64,000 nucleotides of DNA from the NCBI RefSeq assembly GCF_900101435.1, contig NZ_FMZH01000014.1, positions 55,159-119,158 on the forward strand, read 5' to 3'. A model generated the notes under the pieces. It searched no databases. It was not told the origin of the DNA and saw nothing but the letters and a program-made list of their open reading frames with translations. Positions 44,043 through 51,754 of this stretch are shown one piece after another (the first letter of the stretch is position 1; each line of letters opens with the position of its first letter). Made by a program: the position numbers and the translations under genes. The stretch comes from Pedobacter soli (GTDB lineage Bacteria; Bacteroidota; Bacteroidia; Sphingobacteriales; Sphingobacteriaceae).

Positions 44043-46579
44043 AAGTTGTTTATTCATTTTTTATAGCCATGGTTTGGTTGGCAACAGGTTTAAGTGCTTT
44101 TGCACAAAAAACGGTCGTTAGCGGTACCGTGCGCGATGCCGTTTCTAAAGAGCCCTTGCCTTATGTATCTGTTTTTTTTAAAGGTACCACTATCGGCACC
44201 CAAACCGATCTTAACGGGAATTATGTACTTAGTTCGGTGAGCCCGCAAGAGGGATTGAGTTTTAATTATGTGGGTTATATCACCCTGTCGAAGCATATAA
44301 ATCCCGGTTTTGAGCAAAAGCTGGATGTTACCCTGGTACCCGATGCAAAAGCTTTGGGCGAGGTTACTGTAGTGGGGGGCAAAAAAGCGCGTTATCGCAA
44401 TAAGGATAACCCTGCGGTAGAACTGATCAGGCAGGTAATTGCCCACAGGGAAGAAAACCGGATCAGCAATTTCAATACAGCCGCTTTCAGGCAGTACGAT
44501 AAAATGCTTTTTTCGATGAGCAATGTGTCTGAAAAGTTTAAAAACAAGCGGATTTTCCGGAACTATCAGTTTCTTTTTCAGGAGCAGGATTCGACGCTTA
44601 TTGGAGGCAAAAATTTGTTGCCCATTTACATACAGGAAAAGTTAACTGATAAATATTTTGCCAGCGATCCAACACGGAACAAATCAGTGATAATTGGCGA
44701 AAAACAGGTTAATTTCGATCAGCAACTGGTTGATAACAACGGTATGAAGGTTTATTTTGAGCGGATGTACCAGGATATTGATATTTATAAAAACAATATT
44801 TCGGTTATCAGCAATGAGTTTTTAAGCCCCATTGCCAACGCTGCACCTTCCTTTTATAAGTTTTTTATTACCGATACCATTAAAACGGGCAATGGCGAGG
44901 TGATTGAGCTTGCTTTTACGCCAAGAAACGGCACCGATATGCTGTTTGAGGGTAAATTGTACGTGAGCAACGACAAGCATTATGCCGTTACAGGTGTATC
45001 AATGGGGGTAAATAAAAACATCAACCTTAATTTTGTACGGGCTTTAAAAATCGACCTTGATTTTGAACCTACAGTTTCGGGTAAATACAGTTTAGCCAAA
45101 AGTAAGCTGATTGCCGATTTCGGCCTGGGCAAAACCAAAGGCATGGGTTTTACCGGAGAGCGTTCTTCAACCTATAAAAATTATCAGTACGATATTAAAC
45201 TCCCCGATACCATTTTTCAGGGCAGGAGTATTGTTGCAGTTGCAGGCGCATCTGCGCGCGATGAGCAATATTGGGAAAAGAACCGTTTAGATCCCTTATC
45301 AAAAGAGCAGGCGAAGATTTATCACAACATCGATACCCTGCAAAAAATACCTTCTTTTCAGCGTACCGTAAAAATTGCCACCTTGCTTTTTGCAGGTTAT
45401 GGTAATCTTGGTCCTTACGAAATCGGTCCCGTTAACACCTTTTATAGTTTTAACAACGTAGAGGGTTTTCGCCTGCGTTTTGGCGGACGTACCACACCCG
45501 AACTCAGCAAGAGGTTTTATTTCGAAAATTATGCTGCTTATGGTTTTAAAGATGAAAAATGGAAATTCTTCCTGTCGGCAACCTATTCCATTAACAATAA
45601 ATCCATTTATCAGTTTCCGCAAAATTATGTGCGGGGAAGTTTTCAGCGCGATACCAAAATTCCGGGACAGGAGCTGCAGTTTGTGCAGGAAGATAATTTC
45701 CTTTTGTCGTTTAAGCGTGGGCTGAACGATATGTTGCTCTATAACGATTTCTATCGACTGGATTATGTGCACGAGTACGAAAACCACTTTTCTTATGCTT
45801 TTGGCTTTAAAAAATGGAGCCAAACGCCTGCCGGAGGCTTGAACTATCTGGCCAATGGCGGAGGATTGATTAACCGCTTAACCACAAGCGAACTTTCAGT
45901 GGCTTTACGCTATGCACCTAACGAGAAGTTTATTCAGGGCAAGATTTACCGTGTACCCATTGCCGATCGTTACCCGGTGTTTAACCTGCGTTATACGGCA
46001 GGGATAAAAGGTTTGCTCGGGGGCGAATACAATTATCATAACCTGACCGGAAGTGTTGATAAGCGTTTTTATCTATCGCAACTGGGTTATAGCGATGTTA
46101 CCGTAGAAGGGAGTTACATAGCTGGCAAGGTGCCTTTTCCGCTGCTGGCCATCCACAGGGCTAACCAAACCTATGCCTATCAGCTCAATTCCTATAACCT
46201 CATGAATTTTCTGGAGTTTGTGAGCGACCATTATGTGAGTGTGAACATCGATCATAATTTTAATGGCTTTTTCTTCAATAAGCTACCCCTCATTAAAAAG
46301 CTGAAGTTAAGGGAGGTTGTCTCATTTAAAGCGCTTTATGGTGGTTTGCGCGATGAGAACAATCCGGTAAGCGGTAGTGGTATTTACCAGTTGCCTGCAT
46401 TCGATAACGGTCTGCAAAGAACCTATTCGCTGGGTAACCAACCTTACATGGAAGGTAGTGTAGGCATTGGCAATATTTTTAAGTTGTTGAGGGTTGACCT
46501 GGTCAGGCGTTTTACCTACCTGGATAATCCGGAAGTAACTAAATGGGGGATAAGGGCAAGGGTTAAATTTGATTTTTAA
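44039..46579 (+). CDS. DUF5686-like outer-membrane protein with CarboxypepD_reg domain
   Basis: 846 residues with a signal peptide (…GLSAFAQ). The N-terminal domain (about 24-110; VVSGTVRDAVSKEPLPYVSVFF) is carboxypeptidase-regulatory-like. The rest is strand-rich with the long repeated aromatic pattern of the DUF5686/DUF5686-type barrels and ends in IRARVKFDF, a typical outer-membrane C-terminus. No TonB-dependent plug is present. It overlaps gtrA by four bases, so it is tied to the lipid operon. It could be an outer-membrane component for lipid insertion or export; function unknown. Confidence 0.82.
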   Translation: MKVVYSFFIAMVWLATGLSAFAQKTVVSGTVRDAVSKEPLPYVSVFFKGTTIGTQTDLNGNYVLSSVSPQEGLSFNYVGYITLSKHINPGFEQKLDVTLVPDAKALGEVTVVGGKKARYRNKDNPAVELIRQVIAHREENRISNFNTAAFRQYDKMLFSMSNVSEKFKNKRIFRNYQFLFQEQDSTLIGGKNLLPIYIQEKLTDKYFASDPTRNKSVIIGEKQVNFDQQLVDNNGMKVYFERMYQDIDIYKNNISVISNEFLSPIANAAPSFYKFFITDTIKTGNGEVIELAFTPRNGTDMLFEGKLYVSNDKHYAVTGVSMGVNKNINLNFVRALKIDLDFEPTVSGKYSLAKSKLIADFGLGKTKGMGFTGERSSTYKNYQYDIKLPDTIFQGRSIVAVAGASARDEQYWEKNRLDPLSKEQAKIYHNIDTLQKIPSFQRTVKIATLLFAGYGNLGPYEIGPVNTFYSFNNVEGFRLRFGGRTTPELSKRFYFENYAAYGFKDEKWKFFLSATYSINNKSIYQFPQNYVRGSFQRDTKIPGQELQFVQEDNFLLSFKRGLNDMLLYNDFYRLDYVHEYENHFSYAFGFKKWSQTPAGGLNYLANGGGLINRLTTSELSVALRYAPNEKFIQGKIYRVPIADRYPVFNLRYTAGIKGLLGGEYNYHNLTGSVDKRFYLSQLGYSDVTVEGSYIAGKVPFPLLAIHRANQTYAYQLNSYNLMNFLEFVSDHYVSVNIDHNFNGFFFNKLPLIKKLKLREVVSFKALYGGLRDENNPVSGSGIYQLPAFDNGLQRTYSLGNQPYMEGSVGIGNIFKLLRVDLVRRFTYLDNPEVTKWGIRARVKFDF

Positions 46580-46589
46580 ATAAAAATAT

Positions 46590-47882
46590 ATGGAAAGCGT
46601 AAAATTAAGAGATCGCCTTCAGCTGGCTATTTACAAGGTGATTAATCCCTTTGTAAAAGGGCTTATTAAAATGGGTTTAACCCCTAACATGGTAACCAGT
46701 ATAGGTTTGGTGCTGAACATAGGAGTGGCGGTAATTTTTGTGCTGGGCGCCGAAAAATCTAACCGTGGCGACATGTCATACATTGGCTGGGGAGGAGCAC
46801 TCGTGCTGTTTGCAGGCTTATTCGATATGCTCGATGGGCAGGTAGCCCGCCTGGGCAATATGAGCTCCAGGTTTGGGGCACTATACGATTCGGTACTCGA
46901 TCGCTACAGCGAAATGATTATGTTTCTGGGTATTTGCTATTATCTGGTTGCACACCATTACTTTTTAAGCTCGCTATTTGCTTTTATTGCGCTTATTGGC
47001 TCAATGATGGTGAGTTATACCCGTGCCCGCGCAGAAGGTTTGGGCGTAGAATGTAAAGGCGGCTTAATGCAACGGCCTGAAAGGGTAGTAACCATAGGTG
47101 TATTTGCCATTGCTTGCGGGGTAACCGGACATTTTATTGGCGGCGATTATAAAATTTACCTTCCGGGTATTTCTTTTCATGTATTCGAAACCATGTCGGT
47201 TTTTACTTTACCCATTACGTTGATGGCTGTTTTAACCAATATTACAGCGGTAAAAAGGTTGCAGGAAGCTAAAAAAGGCTTGGAGGAGCAGGAAAGAAAT
47301 GAAAAAAAGACCAGCAATAAAGCAGCTTTAGTGGCTGCTGCCTTGCTGATTGCAGGAATGGGTGCTATGGCGCCGGCTAATGTAATGGCACAGGGAGATA
47401 ATCCATCGCCAATTGTTTTTCCAACACCAGAAGGTATAGCCAATCAGCTTTTTTATTTACAGCGCGATCCCAATACCAACACCATTGTTTGCCAGTTAAA
47501 TGTAGATAAACATGGCGAAGTAATTAAAGAGCAGCCCATAAATGTTTTCTGGATGCGCTATGGCGATAAAGGAGAAAAGAAAGAGCTCAGCTACATACAG
47601 CGCAAATTTGCCTACGGCATTGTGAGTAAAGATTTGGGGAACGGGCAATTCGAGCTTCGCTTTGTTTCCCATAAAAAACTGCCCATGTACCTGCGTAAAT
47701 CAGCAGCCGATAAAAAGTACCATGTTTACGCCACCATCAACGATAAAAAGATGGAAATCGAACGCATATTTCTGCGCATAGAAGGGGGCACTTTCTGGTT
47801 TCCTAACGTAAAATATGTCGAAATAAAAGGTCGCGATGCTGCTGCACCAGCCAAAGCATTTACAGAAAGGATTAAAATTTAA
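46590..47882 (+). CDS. CDP-alcohol phosphatidyltransferase fused to a DUF4833-like secreted domain
   Basis: 430 residues. The first 240 are a CDP-alcohol phosphatidyltransferase with the complete motif D79xxDGxxAR...GxxxDxxxD104 (FDMLDGQVARLGN, FGALYDSVLDRYSE) and six or so membrane helices, likely joining inositol phosphate to CDP-diacylglycerol. Residues 241-268 look like a signal peptide (KAALVAAALLIAGMGAM, then ANVMAQ), followed by a 165-residue DUF4833-like domain. Enzymes of this family usually stop near residue 240. At the junction (47302-47308) is an A7 run; with one more A the two parts would be separate, overlapping genes. See the finding. Confidence 0.85.
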   Translation: MESVKLRDRLQLAIYKVINPFVKGLIKMGLTPNMVTSIGLVLNIGVAVIFVLGAEKSNRGDMSYIGWGGALVLFAGLFDMLDGQVARLGNMSSRFGALYDSVLDRYSEMIMFLGICYYLVAHHYFLSSLFAFIALIGSMMVSYTRARAEGLGVECKGGLMQRPERVVTIGVFAIACGVTGHFIGGDYKIYLPGISFHVFETMSVFTLPITLMAVLTNITAVKRLQEAKKGLEEQERNEKKTSNKAALVAAALLIAGMGAMAPANVMAQGDNPSPIVFPTPEGIANQLFYLQRDPNTNTIVCQLNVDKHGEVIKEQPINVFWMRYGDKGEKKELSYIQRKFAYGIVSKDLGNGQFELRFVSHKKLPMYLRKSAADKKYHVYATINDKKMEIERIFLRIEGGTFWFPNVKYVEIKGRDAAAPAKAFTERIKI

Positions 47883-47885
47883 GGT

Positions 47886-48527
47886 ATGAAGAAGAATTTT
47901 GTATCCAACAGTACCGCATCGGTAAGGATGTTTAAAAGTGATTTGATGGAAAGCCTGTCGAAAGTTCGTTTTTATGTTCCCCTGATTGTATATGTTCCGG
48001 TAATTGCTTTTTTGAGCTATAGATCACTGTGGCAAAACCAAATGCCACTGGTTAATTTTGTATTGTGGTTGCTATTTGGACTGGGGATATGGACCATAAC
48101 CGAATATTTTTTGCACCGATATGTGTTTCATTTCGAACCAAAATCGGGCTGGGGACAACGCATCCATTTTATTTTTCATGGGGTTCACCATGATTATCCA
48201 AACGATGCCAAAAGGCTGGTGATGCCCCCTTCGGCCAGTATTCCGATGGCATTGGGCTTTTACTTTTTGTTTAAGTGGCTGCTACCACAAAATTGCGATT
48301 ATCCGTTTTTTATTGGCTTTATAATTGGCTATCTGTTTTACGATATGGTACATTATGCCCTTCACCATGCCAATTTTAAAAGCGGTTTCTGGAAAAAATT
48401 GAAACAACACCATATGCTGCACCATTACTCCGATTCGACCAAAGGTTACGGGGTAAGCTGGACATTCTGGGACCATATATTTCGCTCAAATTTTGATAAG
48501 AAGGATGGAAAAACAACCGGGAACTAA
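47886..48527 (+). CDS. Fatty acid hydroxylase / sterol desaturase family, candidate ceramide 2-hydroxylase
   Basis: 213 residues, integral membrane di-iron enzyme. Histidine boxes: FLHRYVFHFE, FHGVHHDYPNDAKR, HYALHHANF and QHHMLHHYSD, with four membrane segments. It has the length and box spacing of yeast Scs7/FA2H-type fatty acid alpha-hydroxylases, which hydroxylate the N-acyl chain of ceramide. It lies four bases after the CDP-alcohol phosphatidyltransferase and overlaps the next gene. Hydroxylation of the sphingolipid acyl chain is the most likely role. Confidence 0.88.
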   Translation: MKKNFVSNSTASVRMFKSDLMESLSKVRFYVPLIVYVPVIAFLSYRSLWQNQMPLVNFVLWLLFGLGIWTITEYFLHRYVFHFEPKSGWGQRIHFIFHGVHHDYPNDAKRLVMPPSASIPMALGFYFLFKWLLPQNCDYPFFIGFIIGYLFYDMVHYALHHANFKSGFWKKLKQHHMLHHYSDSTKGYGVSWTFWDHIFRSNFDKKDGKTTGN

Positions 48528-49440
48528 AGGTTTTTACCACCGCAGTTTCGTGTATGCTGCTTTATCTGTGTCAGCAGGCTATTTGTTGCTTTCAAAGTTT
48601 CTGGTAGGCTTTAAAACCGATCAGCTGGTACTGGTTTTTATCTTTAACGCGCTGTTCTTTTTTTCTAAAGCCACACGCAAGTTTATTTTGGGTTTTTCTA
48701 TTTTTATCGTGTACTGGATCCTTTTCGATTACATGAAAGCATTCCCCAATTACCGGTATAACATGGTGCATATTCAGGATCTTTACGAGGCAGAAAAACA
48801 CGTTTTCGGGATTAGCCTGCATGGCCTGATCGTAACGCCCAACGAATTCTGGAAAGCAAACAGCAGTGCTTTTTTAGATGTATTAACCGGCCTGTTCTAC
48901 CTGATGTGGGTTCCTGTTCCTTTGGCTTTTGCAGTATACCTGTTTTTTAAAAAGAAAACAGAATTTGTGCATTTTTCGCTGGTGTTTGTTTGGGTAAACC
49001 TGCTGGGTTTTGTGGTGTATTATCTTTTTCCGGCTGCGCCGCCCTGGTATGTGCAAACGCATGGTTTTAACTTTATAGCGGGTACGCCTGGTAATACCGC
49101 TGGTTTGGCCCGCTTCGATCAGTTTTTCAACATTACACTTTTTAAGGGAATTTACAGTAAAGGCTCTAACGTTTTTGCGGCGATGCCTTCATTGCATTCT
49201 TCTTACCCGCTTATTGTGGTATATTATACCCTCAAAAATAAACTGGGTGGCATTAATATCTTTTTTATTACTGTAATGGTAGGTATCTGGTTTTCGGCAG
49301 TTTACAGTAGTCACCATTATTGTTTAGATGTGTTGGCCGGAATAAGCTGCGCCATATTGGGTATTGTTTCCTTTCAGTTTTTAGTGAAAAAAGCTCCACT
49401 AAAACACTTTGTGGCTTATATGGTGCAGAAAATAGCTTAA
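48505..49440 (+). CDS. PAP2-family lipid transferase, AUR1-like (candidate inositol phosphorylceramide synthase)
   Basis: About 311 residues with around six membrane helices. The PAP2 catalytic motifs are AMPSLHSSYPL (PSLHxxxP) and SSHHYCLDVLAG (SxHHxxxDVLAG), and PAAPPWYVQ precedes them, as in yeast and protozoan AUR1-type inositol phosphorylceramide synthases. It would transfer phosphoinositol from phosphatidylinositol to dihydroceramide. The ATG at 48505 follows AGAAGG and overlaps the hydroxylase gene by 23 bases; an ATG at 48493 is also in frame. It ends the operon. Confidence 0.88.
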   Translation: MEKQPGTKGFYHRSFVYAALSVSAGYLLLSKFLVGFKTDQLVLVFIFNALFFFSKATRKFILGFSIFIVYWILFDYMKAFPNYRYNMVHIQDLYEAEKHVFGISLHGLIVTPNEFWKANSSAFLDVLTGLFYLMWVPVPLAFAVYLFFKKKTEFVHFSLVFVWVNLLGFVVYYLFPAAPPWYVQTHGFNFIAGTPGNTAGLARFDQFFNITLFKGIYSKGSNVFAAMPSLHSSYPLIVVYYTLKNKLGGINIFFITVMVGIWFSAVYSSHHYCLDVLAGISCAILGIVSFQFLVKKAPLKHFVAYMVQKIA

Positions 49441-49443
49441 AAA

Positions 49444-49477
49444 TAACCGGAAGGCTGATCAATTTACCTTCCGGTTA
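49444..49477 (+). terminator. Terminator-like hairpin at the end of the sphingolipid operon
   Basis: Perfect eleven-base inverted repeat TAACCGGAAGG / CCTTCCGGTTA with a twelve-base loop, four bases after the last stop. It is followed by ATTCTTCCCCTTT, a weak T-run. Confidence 0.7.
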
Positions 49478-49656
49478 ATTCTTCCCCTTTCATTTGCCTG
49501 CCGTTCTGGCTGGTAAGCCTTCCCGCTATGCTAACAGCTCGTTTTCACATTTGTTAAGACAGGCTGTCTCAGCTCATTATTTTCTCAAACTGAATAATGT
49601 ATTTTGTTTGTAGTGTCTGATTTTCAGTTGTCTATGGGTTTGTGTTGTTGATTTTG

Positions 49657-49760
49657 TCTCACAATTTTGAGACAAATCGACAAAAGGTTGAACAGATAAT
49701 AAAAGCCGTATTGCTTTACTTTGATTCAGTTAACCAAATAATAAACCACAATGCAAACAT
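49657..49760 (+). promoter_or_regulatory. Regulatory element A shared with 61161-61254
   Basis: The block TTGAGACAAATCGACAA..TTGAACA, then 21 bases, then TTTACTTTGA, recurs upstream of the DUF1080 operon at 61161 with the same spacing. Next to it lies a palindrome TTTGTCTCA / TGAGACAAA (about 49655-49678). TTTACTTTG resembles a TAnnTTTG -7 box with one mismatch. If transcription starts here, the leader to the gene at 50343 is about 600 bases. Confidence 0.6.
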
Positions 49761-49922
49761 CTTAAGCCGGTAACCCTGTGCTTTTTGCAGCTCTAGTACT
49801 TTTTATGAGAAATAAATTATTTAATCGCGACGGCTAATTCATGGCAATTTACCCCAAACCAATTTATTAACGGAAACCCAAAACTATTTTATATGATGCT
49901 CAAAAAACTTTACTCATCCTAC

Positions 49923-50239
49923 CTACATTCCAATACCATTAAACAAATCTGTAATTGCTAACCTGACAAATGCCGAAAAAGGTATTTGCAGACGTTTTTT
50001 AAGTTCCAGACATTTTTCAGAAAACAGAACGGTCATCTGCGTTTAACGTAAATGCTTGTCTCGCATATGTCTACTGAATAGGCTGGATCAAGAAAACGAT
50101 CGCTGATATAGGTTTCAATTTTTAGCAACAGGCAGTTCAGGCTTCCAATTGCTGTGGTGTTTAAAAACATCGCAGGGATATGCTTATGCCATTTTTTGAA
50201 GGTATTCCGTCTGCTAATGTCTTCATTTTTAGCTAAAAA
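49923..50239 (-). pseudogene. Decayed AraC-type helix-turn-helix regulator fragment
   Basis: On the minus strand a frame reads LAKNEDISRRNTFKKWHKHI, then IETYISDRFLDPAYSVD, then YVKRR and a stop. The next frame continues QMTVLFSEKCLELKKRLQIP and FSAFVRLA. Joined, this matches the start of an AraC/HTCS output domain (YIxxxFxDPxxSV...SRRQLxxLF). There is a frameshift near 50040 and no sensor domain, so it is a remnant. It occupies most of the long leader of the next locus. The call rests on motif resemblance only. Confidence 0.4.
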
Positions 50240-50342
50240 GCGTTAAGCGGTCTTTATAAAAACGTTTTATCAGGCTCAATTCAAGCAGCAATCAATAAGT
50301 AAATGTGATGTAACCTGGCGCGGCAGCCGGGATAAAAGCAAT

Positions 50343-51734
50343 ATGTATATGAAAACAAAAAACAATGTTAAAACCAAACGTTGGCAAATCCATTGGATGT
50401 TGCTCAGTTTCATTGTGCTTAGCTTAACGCAGTGTAAACACGATGAGCTAACCGAAGAAGTGGGGTATGACCCGGGAAAAGAAGTGGTGATTACCGATTT
50501 CTACCCCAAGCAAGGCGCTGTAGGGAACAATCTGGTGATATATGGCGATAATTTTGGAAACGATCTTTCTAAAATAAAAGTAACCATTGGCGGAAAGCCC
50601 GCAAAAGTGATAGGTGTAAAAAACAACAGCCTGTATTGTATCATTCCCGAAGCAGCCTATGCCGGCGATATTAAAATCACCATTTTGGGAGGCGATAACC
50701 AGCAACTGGCCCAGGCCATATCGAAAGAAGCATTTTCGTATACCCGGAAATTGCTGGTTTCTACCTTTTTGGGGAAATATTATGAAGTAGCCAGTAATTT
50801 TGAAGAAAAAGAAGGCCCTTTTAACGATTGCGGCGCATTTAAAGGCATTACCTGGCTTACCATCGATCCGAAAAACCCTGATCACATGTATTTTACCGGT
50901 GATGTAAATAGTTGCCGCTTTATCGATTTCGAGAAAAAATACGTGAGCTATTTCAGAACCGACCTCGATCGTGTATCGATCATGAACTGGCGCATTGACG
51001 GAAACCAGGACATGATTGTTTCGCACAACCACTCGAGCGATACCAAAAACGGTAATTATATTTTTAGCCGCGAATCCAATTTTCTGCAGAAAAAGGCCAT
51101 TGAGGTATATGCACGTGGTGTAAACGGAACGATGGTACATCCGCAAAACGGAGAACTTTATTATTCGAGATACAGGGCAGGCGATATCCGCAGGTACGAT
51201 TTTAACACCAAAGAAGATAAGCTGGTATTTTCTAACCCTTATAGTGCAGTTGCGGTTTATATGGTTATGCACCCTTCTGGAGACTATGCCTATCTGGTTG
51301 AATATGAGAAGCATTATATCATGCGTACTGATTACGATCGCGATAAGAAAACCTTTAAAACACCTTATACCATTTGTGGTGCTGCAGGTACTGCCGGTTA
51401 TGCCGACGGAATTGGTACCAATGCCCGTTTAAATAACCCTGTGCAAGGCGTGTTTGTTAAAAATCCTGATTATGAGACCTCAGGAGGAGATCAGTACGAT
51501 TTCTATTTCTGCGATAAAGCCAATCATGCCATCCGCACTTTAACGCCACAGGGTAGGGTAAGCACCTTTGCCGGTCGCGGTAATAACGGAACCAACGGAT
51601 ATGCCGATGGCGATTTACGTACCGAAGCCCGTTTCAATAGTCCGCAGGCAATTGCTTACGATGAAACCCGAAAATGCTTTTACATCGGTGATACCGGTAA
51701 CTGGCTGATCAGAAAAATAGCAAAAGAAGAATAA
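50343..51734 (+). CDS. IPT/TIG and NHL-repeat surface lipoprotein
   Basis: 463 residues, lipoprotein signal (LSLTQC, Cys about 31). An IPT/TIG Ig-like domain follows (about 45-125; VVITDFYPKQGAVGNNLVIYG), then NHL-type beta-propeller repeats with GYADGIGTNARLNNPVQGVFV and TNGYADG...ARFNSPQAIAYDE. In Bacteroidota such proteins sit at the front of SusC/SusD loci as surface glycan-binding proteins. It precedes susC by 20 bases. Ligand unknown. Confidence 0.85.
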   Translation: MYMKTKNNVKTKRWQIHWMLLSFIVLSLTQCKHDELTEEVGYDPGKEVVITDFYPKQGAVGNNLVIYGDNFGNDLSKIKVTIGGKPAKVIGVKNNSLYCIIPEAAYAGDIKITILGGDNQQLAQAISKEAFSYTRKLLVSTFLGKYYEVASNFEEKEGPFNDCGAFKGITWLTIDPKNPDHMYFTGDVNSCRFIDFEKKYVSYFRTDLDRVSIMNWRIDGNQDMIVSHNHSSDTKNGNYIFSRESNFLQKKAIEVYARGVNGTMVHPQNGELYYSRYRAGDIRRYDFNTKEDKLVFSNPYSAVAVYMVMHPSGDYAYLVEYEKHYIMRTDYDRDKKTFKTPYTICGAAGTAGYADGIGTNARLNNPVQGVFVKNPDYETSGGDQYDFYFCDKANHAIRTLTPQGRVSTFAGRGNNGTNGYADGDLRTEARFNSPQAIAYDETRKCFYIGDTGNWLIRKIAKEE

Positions 51735-51754
51735 TTAAATATACCCACGATATA

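Noticed and set aside
47299..47331. Short independent ORF starting at ATG 47299
   Set aside because: Read without slippage it ends after ten codons at TAG, so it is only meaningful as part of the frameshift hypothesis.
50448..51314. 288-codon open frame on the minus strand
   Set aside because: Entirely antisense to the IPT/TIG-NHL gene, rich in Ile/Phe/His as expected from reverse-complemented coding sequence.
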